64,000 bases of DNA, taken from assembly GCA_001599755.1 (NCBI GenBank), contig BCHX01000001.1, positions 3,782,001-3,846,000 on the forward strand, read 5' to 3'. The DNA comes from Gliomastix tumulicola (taxonomy: Eukaryota > Ascomycota > Sordariomycetes > Hypocreales > Bionectriaceae). The notes under the pieces were generated by a model, which was not told where the DNA came from, ran no database searches, and saw nothing but the letters and a program-made list of their open reading frames with translations. Both the position numbers and the translations under genes were made by a program. Positions 54,236 to 64,000 of the stretch are shown one piece after another (the first letter of the stretch is position 1; every line of letters begins with the position of its first letter).

Positions 54236-54992
54236 ATGCTGTCCTACGACCCCCCGATGCCCGCCAACAAGGGCCACAAGGACACTCCTAATGTCCTTGC
54301 CGTCACTAATGGAACCGTCACGACACTGTCACCGTCCTCGAAGCCGAATGGCGCATCGACCATGAACAACGCTACCGTCAACCCTGAGAAGCACCATCAC
54401 ATCTGGCTCGTGACGGGGCCGGCGGGCTGCGGAAAGACCACGATCGCTGAGTACCTCGCCTCGCAACTGAACTTCCCCTACATTGAGGGAGACTCGGTAT
54501 GACAAGGGGAACGGAAAGCGAGATAGAAGAAGGACCTCGTGGCTAACTTTCACCTCACAGTATCACACTCCTGCCAACGTGGAAAAGATGAGAACCGGCA
54601 CTCCTCTGACTGACGCCGATCGATGGGACTGGCTCACCGCCCTCCGTGACGAGTCTGTCAAGCGCATATCGGCCGGCTCCGACGGTGTCGTTCTCACTTG
54701 CTCGGCCCTCAAACGCAAGTACCGCGACGTGATCCGCGTTGCCGCCTACTTTGACCATTCCGTCCTCGTCCACTTCATTTTCCTTGATGCACCTGAGGAG
54801 ATCCTCCTGGAGCGCCTAAAGCAACGACAGAACCATTACTTTGGCGCCCAAATGCTTCAAAGCCAGTTTGACATCCTTGAGCGCCCGCTGGAGGACGAGA
54901 AGGACGTCATTACGATCGACGTGAGCAAGAGCATCGACGAGGTCAAGGGCGCCATCCTCACCAAGGTGGCTACCGTGCTCGACCACAAATAG
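54236..54992 (+). CDS. Gluconokinase (thermoresistant GntK family)
   Basis: Exons 54236-54496 and 54561-54992 (64-bp intron, GTATGA donor, CACAG acceptor) encode 230 aa. A non-conserved leader of about 55 residues precedes HIWLVTGPAGCGKTTIAEYL, the P-loop of the gluconate kinase/adenylate-kinase-like fold. Next come NFPYIEGDS-YHTPANVEKM (the substrate-binding Asp and His), GTPLTDADRWDWL, LTCSALKRKYRDVIR and HFIFLDAPEEILLERL, all family signatures, then HYFGAQMLQSQFDILERP. The enzyme phosphorylates D-gluconate to 6-phosphogluconate, feeding the pentose phosphate pathway. The leader shows no clear targeting signal, so a cytosolic location is likely. Identification is strong. Confidence 0.93.
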
Positions 54993-56702
54993 AGACTCGA
55001 CCGAGAAGCACACGCGACGAATCTATCGGGTTTCCCTTTTCTCCCTATTTCCTATGTCTTTTGGATTTCACGTTTCCTCTTCTACTTGACCAAGAGGCAA
55101 CCAAAAGGGGAGCGCCGGAGTTCTTGATTTTGAATACCTACCTACCATACACCAATCCATCAGTGCCTTCATGGCTTGCTATTCTCGCCACGGTCCATCT
55201 GGGCCTTGGTTTTTTTCTTCTCTTTCACGACACGTCACCTGTGTTCCCTGCAGCGTATCTGAATCATGACTGGCACTTCTGAGACTTACGAGCAGCGTTC
55301 ACCGTAAAGTCACATCGGCGGTGACAAGGCGGAGAAGGGTCTTCGCTTATGGAAAGGCAGCGGACCCGGTTCGATCATGTCCCCTATTGGCCATCCATGG
55401 TGGACTGCAGCCATTTCCATGCACTCGGCGCATTAGTCCCCCTTTCGTCCCTCCCTACATGTCAAGGGAGGAATGCAGCTAAAGCTGGGATGACGTATCG
55501 ATTGGAGGAGAAGGTTGCTCTGGGATTCTGGGGGTGGAGCAGGGTTGGACGATGTTGGGCCTCCGCTGTGCCCAACTCTTGCATGCGGGGAGCGTCACGA
55601 GCGACCTCTTCAGTGTTAGGCATCGCACCAGGTCTCGATGTCTCATCTCGTGGAGGGGACCAAATCAGGATCTCTGTCACCGAGATTGATCACGATTGAC
55701 GAAGCCTCTCTATCTTGTTAACTCTAATGACGGAGCTGTTAGACAATTTGACGGAGTTTTACCTCCCCCTCCTTTGCCACCGTTACGATTTCCCCGATGA
55801 GTGATATTTGTCGGCACTTGCATTCTCGGGCCTCGTGAAAGGCCAACACGAGGGGGGAGCGCGTGGATGATGAGACACATGGAGACGCATGCAACCTGGT
55901 ACCGACACGTCGGCATAGTTGCGCACTTGCTCACTTGCCCCATTCTCTCATCCCAACGACCCCTTGACTGTGCCGATATCTAAGTCCCTCACCGATGTCC
56001 CACGGGATGCGGCCCGAAAAGACGAGCCCTCGTTCCCGTGAGCGATGCATTCTGGGGGGCGCGTAAGGTCAAGGGACTATTAGTACTAGTAGGTAGCCAT
56101 GACCAGCTTCCAGATTCTGCCAACACCGCCACTTCGTACTCGTACCTACCCCTCGCCAACACGTTGCATGCATGACCTGCGCCATGCAAAAGGGCGGGCG
56201 GGCAGGCAGGCAGGCAGGCAGGCAGGCAGGCACATGCGACGCAAGGGCGCACGCAGTTCGATCATCACAGGGAGCTGCGGTGGTGTTTATTCTCCAAGGA
56301 ATGATTGACGACGAGGGGGGGGGGAGGCCATTGGGTCTCGGACGTGCTCTCGGTGACACTCGCACGGCATCTGGAGAAAGGTGGTGACGGATCATGAAAT
56401 TTTTTTTTCTGGGACAACGCATTGGTTGCCCTATCTCCTTTCGGAGTATGCTCCCATTGGGATGAGAGAGTCGCAGGGGGCTGCACGGCATAAGCTTGCC
56501 TCATATGCATGCTTGGGTTGCAGTGGGACAGATCGGGTAGGAGGGAGGTTGCCGTGCTGAGCGAGGCACATGATCCTTTTGTCTCACATACATATGCATG
56601 TCTGACCAGTTATTATTCCATTTCCCCCCCTTTCTTGTGTCTTTCTAAATTATGACTGATTTGATGACTAGTTACTAGTTAGTTAGTGATGAATGTATCT
56701 GT
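54993..56702. other. 1.7-kb convergent intergenic region
   Basis: 3' regions of the gluconokinase and E2 genes. It holds the GGCA repeat listed separately, a G9 run near 56316-56325 and a T10 run near 56399-56408. No gene is supported. Confidence 0.5.
56201..56232. repeat. (GGCA)8 tetranucleotide repeat
   Basis: Eight perfect GGCA units, preceded by two GGGC units. It lies in the convergent intergenic region and is a likely length-variable marker. Confidence 0.95.
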
Positions 56703-58272
56703 CTATCTTAGATGCATGATCATGACGTCTGGCTCCTCTACCAGCTTTCGTACGACGTCGGCTGCCCTCGCCATGGTCGCACCGTCCACGACCCTGTGAT
56801 CTGCGCTCCAGCTGAAATTCGTGATCTGCTTCTTGACAACGTTGTCCGCCTCGTCAAAGGCCGGCACGGTCCGCATGCGCCCGATGCCCAGGATGGCCAC
56901 CTCGCGCTCCACGACGACGGGGCTGAGGTACGTGCCGCCGATGTTGCCGATGTTGGACACGGTGATGGTGCCGCCCGTCATGTCCGAGGGCCCCAGCTTG
57001 CCCTGGTTGGCGAGCCCCTGCAGGCGGGTGAGCTCGGCGGCGATGGACAGCACGTTGAGGGCGCCGACGTTCTTGATGACGGGGACGAGGAGGCCCGAGG
57101 GCGTGTCCATGGCGACGCCGATGTTGTGCTGGGAGCGGTGGACGAGTGTCGGCTTGCCGGTGGCGGCGTCCGAGTCCACGCGGGCGTTGAGGATAGGGAA
57201 CTGGTAGAGGGCGAGGGAGACGGCCTTGATGATGAAGGGGAGGTAGGACAGCTTGGCGACGGCCTGCTGCTGCTGCTGCTGCTGCTGCTCGGGCGTGGAC
57301 TTGGACAGCACCCGGTTCAGGCGGCCGCGGAGCTCGACGAGGGACGAGAAGTCGACCTCGTCCGTGTACAGGAAGTGCGGGATGTTGAGCGACCGCGTCA
57401 TGGTCTTGAACATCTGGTGCTGGATGTTGGACAGCTGCGACACCGTCTCCGTCTGCACCGACGTGTCTGTGGGCAGCGGCGGGTGCGCCGGCTTGGAAGC
57501 AGGGGCCGCAGGAGCAGCGTCCCGCGCCTGCACGAACTTGTAGATATCCTCCTTCGACACCCTACCGTCCTTGCCTGTGCCGTCAATGTCGTTGATGTCG
57601 ATGTTAAGCTCCTTGGAGAGATGCCGCACGGCGGGCGTCGCCAACGAAGCACACTTGCCCTTGGGCTTAGGAGCCTGTTGTTCCGTAGCATTGATCGCCT
57701 GCCCGCCGCCCTCCCGCCGTGCCTCTTCCGGTGGCGGGGGCGGCGCCGCTGCTGCCGCCGAGGGCTCCTCCGCCGGCGTGAGAGCCTCGATGTCCTCCGG
57801 CTTCGCGTCCCCCTGTATATCAATGTCGATGAAGGGCTGGCCGACGCGGGCCATCTCGCCGGCCTCGTAGTGCAGCCTCTTGACGGTGCCGGAGAAACGG
57901 CTGGTGATCTCGACCGAGGCCTTGTCGCTCTGGACCTCGCAAAGCGGGGAGAACTCCTCGACGGTGGCGCCGGGCTCGACGAACCACTGGATGACCTCGC
58001 ACTCGACGATTCCTGAGTGTCCCATTGGTTAGATATGATCTTGCGGCGTTGGAAAGGGGAGGGAGGTTTTATGAGCTAGACTCACCCTCGCCAATGTCTG
58101 CTAGCAGGACGGGCTTGACGACCAGCAGCCTCCGCGACTCGGAGAAGCATCTGGCAGTCACTGACGGCCCATTGAGAGTATTCGGCCGGGCGGCTACCGT
58201 AGCCTTGGTCACCGCAGCAGGAACCGTCCTCCATCGCCTCTGCAGGAGACGGGAGCTCCGGTTAAGAAACAT
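56703..58272 (-). CDS. Branched-chain alpha-keto acid dehydrogenase E2 (dihydrolipoyl transacylase)
   Basis: Exons 58086-58272 and 56703-58012 (73-bp intron, GTGAGT donor, CTCAG acceptor) encode 498 aa. The N-terminus (MFLNRSSRLLQRRWRTVPAA) is a mitochondrial presequence. The single lipoyl domain has its lysine in EVQSDKASVEITSR; the intron splits it at LADIGEG. After an Ala/Pro/Glu linker comes the E3-binding domain (ATPAVRHLSKELNIDINDID, TGKDGRVSKEDIY). The catalytic domain ends with SWSADHRVVDGATMARAADV, which supplies the His and Asp of the active site. One lipoyl domain and the SADHRVVDGATMA form favour the branched-chain enzyme over pyruvate or oxoglutarate E2. A poly-Gln run (nine CTG/CAG units near 57264-57290) is inserted in the catalytic domain, an odd place. 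Divergent from ATP10. Confidence 0.92.
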
Positions 58273-58815
58273 GGTGAGACGAAGGGAGGAGGGCGGGGAG
58301 TCGGTAGCTCGACGTCACAGAATCTATCCAAGGGCAGCAACAACGTAAAGGAAGAAAGGAAAACGAAATAAGGATGAAGTAAAGCAAGAACAGAATGTTT
58401 CCCCTTTTCTCTCGCTTGCTAATAGCCGTCAATCGGTCTGAATTGTGCGAAAGAGGAGAAGTCGCTGGGCAAAGAAAGTGTGTTCGTCGTGTTAAGCCGA
58501 AGGGGAATGATGGCTTGAAGCGGCATTGGAGGGGAGTCTCCGAATCTCACCCTTCAACGATGCCCCGCGACTAGCCGAACGCACCTTGTTCTTGTTCTTG
58601 GTCTCTCCCCGCAAAATGGGAAGAGCTCGGTGGAGATTCTTGCCTTTCAAGGAAGCGCAACTCGGTTCGGAATTATGGATACTCCGGTCGGTCAGCGTCG
58701 GTGGATTCAGGCCCCGTCCCGGGAGGTGGGAAATTTCAAGATCCTTCGTTGGGAGGTTCAAGAATCGCGTTTTGACCGCCGGCCGCAACGTCAGAGCCAA
58801 AGAAAAGGAGCCGCC
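58273..58815. promoter_or_regulatory. Divergent promoter region E2 / ATP10
   Basis: The 543 bp between two mitochondrial-protein genes. Purine-rich part 58330-58400. I could not assign a specific site. Confidence 0.45.
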
Positions 58816-59901
58816 ATGTCAGCGTCGCGGGGCCTCAGTCGCGCCCTGGGTAGCACCGTCCGACGACCGCTCACGTGTGCCTTCTGCCAATGGAGGCGCG
58901 ACTTTTCCCGCTCGGCACTGCGAGGCGCGAAGCCCGCCGAGGGCGCCTCGCTCGACCCCCAGAGCAAGGTCAAGGGTGTCAAGATCGAGGCGCCGAGGAG
59001 CTATGGCAAGCGTTATGAGGATGGCTTCGTGCCTAAACCGCTGCCCCGACCGATTGGCATGACGGAGCCGCCCCGGGCGGGCGACAATACGGGCATCGAC
59101 AACCGAACTCTTCGACAGAAGCGGGAAGACTTTGTCAACTACGATAAACATCTGGTTCGGCGGCAGGAGCTGTAAGTCATACATCCCAGAGCTTGTATGC
59201 GTCAGAGGATGTATACTGATGAAGTACGACATAGAACGGCTCAGATGTCGAGACCATACTTCCGCGACTGGGGCAACCTGAAATTCCACAAGGGCAAGTC
59301 CTTCATCGCCCCGCCGCGCATCTTCAAGGCCGAGCTCTCCCTCTTCTTCCCCAACTTCCTCGGCCGGACGCTCCTCAAGACGACCAAGGTGGCCCGCGAC
59401 ACGACGCCCACGCTCACGGGCAAGGCCTCCCTCGTGACCATCTTCAGCAGCCGCTGGGCCGAGGAGCAGGCCCAGACGTGGACGTCCGCCGAGGCGAACC
59501 CGGACCTGCACCGCGTCCTCGCCGAGAACAAGGACGTGGCGCAGATGGTGCACGTCAACTACGAGGACAACGCGGCCAAGGCCTGGCTCATCGGCCTGTT
59601 CGCGGGCTCGCTGCGCAAGCGGTTCCCCGAGCAGGACTGGGACAAGTACTTCCTCGTGCGCCGCGGCATGACGGACGAGATCCGGGAGTCGATCGGGCTG
59701 CTCAACAGCAAGGTCGGCTACGCCTACCTGGTCGACCATCACTGCCGCATCCGCTGGGCGGGCAGCGGGCCCAGCCATCCCGATGAGCTTGAAGGGCTGA
59801 ATAGGGGTCTGGCCCGGGTTGCAGAGGACATCAGGAAAGAGGCTCTCCTACCGGCCAGCGCGAGAGAGCAGCATCGAGGGAAGAAGCACCTTGTGCAATA
59901 A
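58816..59901 (+). CDS. ATP10: Mitochondrial ATP synthase assembly factor Atp10
   Basis: Exons 58816-59171 and 59235-59901 (63-bp intron, GTAAGT donor, ATAG acceptor) encode 340 aa. The N-terminus (MSASRGLSRALGSTVRRPL) is a mitochondrial presequence. Conserved Atp10 blocks are SLFFPNFLGRTLLKTTK, VTIFSSRWAEEQAQTW, VHVNYEDNAAKAWLI, LRKRFPEQDWDKYFLVRRGM, ESIGLLNSKVGYAYLVDHHC and RIRWAGSGPSHPDELE. Atp10 is an inner-membrane chaperone for Atp6 in assembly of the F0 ring. The ATG at 58816 is chosen over upstream in-frame codons because it starts the targeting sequence and lies in a CCGCCATG context. Very likely. Confidence 0.92.
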
Positions 59902-60123
59902 AGCCCATGTTTGATTATGTATAAAGTCGTTGGCGAACGATACGCAAGCCCGGGACAGGAGAAGGGGGCTGTTTCCCACCCAACCCAAAGAATAGAATTG
60001 TACAATAATTATGTATATCTGATACCCCTCTGCTCGAAACGCCATGCCATAAAAAAAAAGCTATTACGGATAGAAAATGATCCCAAATCACAAGCACAGA
60101 TAGTCCCAAGCTCCTTCCCTCCC

Positions 60124-60938
60124 TTACGAGAACCACCAGAAGACGATGAAGCAGAAGGCGACGAAGCAGCCCATGATGATGCCGTCCCTCCGCTTCTTGG
60201 CCGATATCCTCCCGATGAGCGTGTTGATGCCGGGTACCTTGCTCGCGGCGACGTTGATGCGGCGGTTGATGCTCGCGAGCGTCTCGCGCTGCAGGTGGAA
60301 GCTGTCGTTGACGGCGTACGCCTGGCTCAGCACGCCGTCGACGACGCTGTGGCTATTGTCGATGCGGCGGCCCTCGTCGGCCATGTAGTCGGCCTCGGCG
60401 GCCTCCGGGTTCGCGGCGTGGTGCTGGTCGATGTCGGAGCGCACGTTGGTGAGCAGGTTGGCGCGGTCGCGCGCCTGCTGGAGGTTGGAGCGGAGGCGGG
60501 CGAGGTCGCGCTTGTGGTCGCCCAGCTTGTCGCGGAGGAGGGAGACGTTCTGCGACTTGACGGCCGAGGAGGAGAGGGCCTGGTCCGAGTCGAGCAGGCG
60601 CGAGAGCTGGCTTATGACGTTCTCTCGCTGTCCAAGGTGTTAGCAAAAATCATATACGCACGTGCGTCGAAGGAATCATCCCATACCTGTTCCAGCTGTT
60701 CCTCAATCTTGGCTTCAACATCACGCTCATCTTGTGATGGTTTCGGCGGGATGTGAGAGGCTGTGGCGAATTGCGAATACGAGTGGAAGAGGTTCTGTGT
60801 CTAGAAAATGCATCAAAGAGTCAGCGATCTGTTTTGCCAGGCTCCCGATAGATGGTCCATGGTCCTCACCTGTGTTTCTAGACTCCGCGCTTGCTGCCGC
60901 AACTGGTTGTACCCAGCAGTCCCTGACGGAGCAGACAT
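60124..60938 (-). CDS. GOS1: Golgi SNARE Gos1 (GS28)
   Basis: Exons 60870-60938, 60687-60800 and 60124-60627 encode 228 aa. The N-terminal helices (YNQLRQQARSLETQTQNLFH, then KIEEQLEQRENVISQLSRLL) form the regulatory part. The Qb SNARE motif follows (NSHSVVDGVLSQAYAVNDSF, HLQRETLASINRRINVAASK, VPGINTLIGRISAKKRRDGI), and a C-terminal membrane anchor ends IIMGCFVAFCFIVFWWFS. Gos1 works with Sed5, Ykt6 and Sft1 in intra-Golgi retrograde transport. Introns of 69 and 59 bp have GTGAGG and GTATGG donors. The stop is eleven residues shorter than some homologues but all helices are present. Divergent from RPL35. Confidence 0.94.
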
Positions 60939-61566
60939 GATCGAAGCGTTACTCTGTAGGAAGAGGCGCAGTTCGCAAGGGTGAAGATGGTTCGACTGTT
61001 CGTGCGTTGGTGATGGAAACGGCGATGGCTCCTCCAGTCGTTCCTGTGACACCTGACGTTTCCTCTGATCACCCTCAGGAAAGAGCTTGATTCTAGCACG
61101 GTACTTTCTCCTTGGTGACAGTTACCGCATAAACCCAGGTACCGTCACACCCGTCCCTGATAGGCCCACCCAAAAGGCAGGGTACGACAGCCAAACGGAG
61201 CTAAGCCACACCCGTCCTCCACTCAGGCCCCCCTTCCACCAGCCACACCAAAAGCGGCTCTTTCCAGCCCTCACGTGACTGTTTTCTTCATCATCTCAGA
61301 GAAGCCACACGGCCCAATCAAAAATCAGCAAAGCACTCCAAATTCTCCACATCTTGCCTTTTTTCTTGACTACCGAACCACACACACAGCGTAAAAAAAG
61401 CCCTAGGGCAACTTTCTCCAAGCCGCAGCAAGAATTCCTTTCGGGGCGGACCCTCTCTCACTTCGTTGTGAACGAAATCTTGACGATACCCTCCCTCTAC
61501 TCCTAACCCAATTCCCAACACTCGGTCGACACACTTCGCAAACACCCCCATCGAAGGATTTTCAAG
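60939..61566. promoter_or_regulatory. Divergent promoter region GOS1 / RPL35
   Basis: The 628 bp between the two starts hold both promoters; the side near RPL35 is pyrimidine-rich. No defined factor site is claimed. Confidence 0.45.
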
Positions 61567-62510
61567 ATGGTGAGTCTTTTGATCTTGCGTGTGAATAGAG
61601 ATACGGGCTCCGGCATGGCCTGCGGTTCGATTGGGGGTCTGGTCTGTCTGGATGGTGGCTTGGAGGGACGATCGGGAGGATGTGAATTTGCTGCAGCAAT
61701 TTTTTCGAACATCGATTTCGGCGACGATAAGATCGAGCTGGTATCAGCATGCTCGCACTCCCGACGATCGAGACCCTCGACCACCTACCTCATTGCCTAT
61801 CAACCATCCCCCCCCCCCCCTCCCCGCCGACTGGGCGGTGTGTGGACAGATGTTTTGCAAGAATTGGGACATGAGAACGTTATGCTGACATACTTTTACG
61901 ATGATAGTCGTCGGGCAAGGTCAAGGCTACCCAGCTATGGGGCAAGAACAAGGACGATTTGACGAAGCAGCTCGGCGAGCTCAAGACTGAGCTCGGCCAG
62001 CTGCGCATCCAGAAGGTCGCCTCCTCGGGCACCAAGCTCAACAAGATGTGAGAACTATACCATCCTCCTCCCCCCCCGCGCCGGAACTCGAAGAAGCAAA
62101 TTCAACGATTCGGAGGGGGGAGGGGAAATCACGTTGAAAAAAGGAACATGAATGCTGACTTGGGACGCCCACCCACCAGCCACGACCTCCGGAAGTCAAT
62201 CGCCCGCGTCCTGACCGTCATCAACGCCAAGCAGCGCGCCCAGCTCCGCCTGTTCTACAAGAACAAGAAGTACGCGCCCCTCGACCTCCGCCCCAAGCAG
62301 ACCCGCGCCATCCGCCGCAGACTGTCGCCCGAGGACAAGGCCCGCGTGCTAGAGAAGACCAAGAAGCGCCAGACGCATTTCCCCCAGCGCAAGTTTGCCG
62401 TCAAGGTATGAACCGACCGACCCTTTCCCCCTCCAACTCATACTCTCTCTCTCTTAAGAGAGTCTTCCTCCCATATCCAGGTTACTAACAATGACTCCCC
62501 ACAGGCTTAG
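61567..62510 (+). CDS. RPL35: 60S ribosomal protein uL29 (L35)
   Basis: Exons are 61567-61569, 61908-62047, 62180-62405 and 62505-62510, encoding 124 aa. The first exon is only the ATG, followed at once by a GTGAGT donor; intron 1 is 338 bp. The last exon is just GCT TAG, giving the usual C-terminal KFAVKA. The protein reads SSGKVKATQLWGKNKDDLTK, then LRIQKVASSGTKLNKIHDLR, KSIARVLTVINAKQRAQLRL and FYKNKKYAPLDLRPKQTRAI, a full match to L35. It sits at the peptide exit tunnel, where nascent-chain factors and SRP dock. A 3'-end alternative using the CCAG at 62480 would add VTNDSPQA-like residues and is less likely. Because the first and last coding exons are so small, gene finders may truncate it. 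Confidence 0.93.
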
Positions 62511-63260
62511 ATTGTGGTTTTTCCATACTACTAGCGCATGGAGTAAAGTCTGGGTAACAGTGCTTTCGGTACAGGAAAGAAAAGGGGAGGGACAACAACA
62601 AAATTTAAAAAGGGAACGAACAATTATCTTCTCTTTCACACACTCGGGTATCAATTGGAAGGGCGCGGGCGTGCTTTTCTTGTTTGTTTCGTTTCACTCT
62701 GAATGACAAAAAAGAGGGGAAGTACGAAGGGAACAGTACTACTACCAAATCACACTCACGAGACAAAAGCAAAAAAATAACAAATCCTTCAAAAAAAAAA
62801 CACAATCCCGATCCCCTTGGACGTCGTCCTTGGGAGACTGTCTCTCCACCGGCCACTCGTCCTTTTCCGTGTGTCTTCTCACGTCTGTAGTCAGCTCCGC
62901 CTAGCACTATGCGAATCAGGATTGGCCATATAGAGTGGTGATATAGCAAAGGGCTGCTGTTGTTGGATGTTGTTGTTGGATGTTGTTGTATGTATTACGC
63001 TTAAATTCACAAGGTCAGGAGATCCAAGTTGGTTGCCCAGAGAATGAATTGTCTACACGAAATGCAATGAGCATCAACCGTGTTTCTACAATACCAAAGT
63101 AATCCCATGTACCAACTCTTTTTTCGACTCCAGTCCCGACGAAAACAGAGAGGTTTCATTAACATTAAAATCCAACGATCCAGCGTCGTGGTCGTGAGTC
63201 ATGATGCATGTACGTGTGATCCTCAGAGGCAGCCCCCGGCCTCCCCCTTCAAGGCCTCCT
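62511..63260. other. Convergent intergenic region (RPL35 / zinc finger)
   Basis: 3' regions of two convergent genes, A-rich near 62770-62800, with an imperfect GTTGTTGGAT repeat near 62951-62993. No gene is supported. Confidence 0.5.
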
Positions 63261-64000
63261 TTACACCAATATGGCCTCGCCCTCGCCCGCGTCCTCTTCT
63301 TCCTTGAGCTGTTCATCTGTAGTCTCTAGTTTAGGCACAAGAGCAGACGCCAGCAGGGCTGTGGCCGCTTCTTGCGCACCTTGTCCGTTCGCTGCCTGGA
63401 TGACCAGGCGATTCTGCCGGTAAGCCTGGCGTCTCACCTGAAGCGGTGCTTGCCTCGTTCCCGGCTTGAGCCTCTTCAGCACCTCTGACACCCGCTCGGG
63501 CTTATCCTTATGGTTCGATTGCAGGTGGCGTCTGAGCTGATCCAGACGATTGAAGTCTTTATCGCAGATCTCACACTCGTACGCCCCCCTCGGGTCATGC
63601 GTGCGGCGGTGCTTGGTCAGGTTAGAAGACTCCCTGAAGCATTGGCCGCATATATCGCAAATGAGGGGCTTCTCGCCAGTGTGTGTCCGGAAATGCATCG
63701 CTGCAAAACTCGCGGTCAGCTGTGGCCAAATACAAAACGCTCGTGAGGGCGTAACTTACTCAAGGCACTCCGCTGCTTGAATCTCTGAGTGCAGCCTTCC
63801 CATGGACATCCGTAGGGCGTCTCATTGGTGTGCAATCGAATATGCTGATCGAGTGCTTGTTTAGCGGACACAGCGAGGCCGCAGTAGGGGCAGACGTTTG
63901 GTTTCACTGCGTCAAGTCAGCTTCTCTCCGTTCCCGCGTTGAGGTAGCATGTTATTTCTCGCCACTTACAGCCAGTGTGGACTTGAAGGTGTCTGTTGAG
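63261..64000 (-). CDS. C2H2 zinc-finger protein, 5' part beyond the window
   Basis: Exons 63970 to beyond 64000, 63760-63906 and 63261-63700 are in phase across two introns (63 and 59 bp, both GTAAGT donors). In order the visible fingers are: the end of one ending LNRHLQVHTG; CPYCGLAVSAKQALDQHIRL (HIRLH); CPWEGCTQRFKQRSAL with MHFRTHTGEKP; CDICGQCFRESSNLTKHRRT; CEICDKDFNRLDQLRRHLQS. TGEKP-type linkers are kept in part. After the fingers there is a basic stretch and an acidic tail (TTDEQLKEEEDAGEGEA). It is a DNA-binding or RNA-binding nuclear factor; five fingers are seen and more lie outside. The spacing resembles TFIIIA-like multi-finger proteins, but I do not assign a name. Confidence 0.85.

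Noticed and set aside
56712..58016. 434-aa open frame antisense to the E2 gene
   Set aside because: The opposite strand encodes an unmistakable E2 enzyme; this is a third-position GC shadow.
1..64000. Transposons, CRISPR arrays, or secondary-metabolite clusters
   Set aside because: No terminal repeats, transposase or reverse-transcriptase motifs, spaced repeats, or polyketide/peptide synthetase domains were seen on either strand.

Overview
The window looks like nuclear DNA of a filamentous ascomycete (Pezizomycotina, most likely Sordariomycetes). Genes sit on both strands as single transcription units. Most introns are 50-110 bp, with GTRAGT-type donors, CTRAY branch sites and YAG acceptors. 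The proteins are clear fungal orthologues of housekeeping families. I cannot name the genus. I support 25 protein genes (one running off the right edge), one tRNA, one intronic C/D snoRNA and one decayed glycosyltransferase gene. I see no transposon, CRISPR array, rRNA or biosynthetic cluster.

Layout. 1-11 kb: an orphan coiled-coil protein, TFIID subunit TAF7, a Golgi-type membrane protein with a fucosyltransferase-like (GT23) domain, and a Kip2-type kinesin-7. 11.3-17.1 kb: a gene-poor tract with a broken GT31-like glycosyltransferase and a cysteine-rich GPI-type secreted protein whose reading frame is uncertain. 17.8-24.9 kb: STK19-domain protein and a five-exon SulP-STAS-cNMP transporter of the Vsb1 type. 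24.9-33.6 kb: NmrA-like protein, GINS subunit PSF1, eEF1B-alpha (with a U18 snoRNA in its second intron), proteasome receptor RPN13, U2-snRNP factor CUS2 and a luciferase-domain membrane protein. 35-46.7 kb: DUF3405 membrane protein, tRNA-Val(AAC), EMP24 and ARF1 head to head, HSP78 and RPL6 head to head. 47.3-55 kb: DPP3 and a gluconokinase separated by 4.4 kb without a gene. 56.7-64 kb: branched-chain keto-acid dehydrogenase E2, ATP10, GOS1, RPL35 and a partial C2H2 zinc-finger gene.

Most neighbours are not functionally linked, but several share divergent promoters: eEF1B/RPN13, EMP24/ARF1 (both early secretory pathway), HSP78/RPL6, E2/ATP10 (both mitochondrial) and GOS1/RPL35. I did not find a clearly undescribed multi-gene system. 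The most notable items are the U18 snoRNA with its LSU rRNA antisense element, the GT23-like protein, the two possible starts of DPP3 (mitochondrial and cytosolic), and the two broken or ambiguous surface/glycosylation genes at 14.7-17.1 kb. Exon coordinates below were read by eye from splice signals and checked for phase; no alignment was run.
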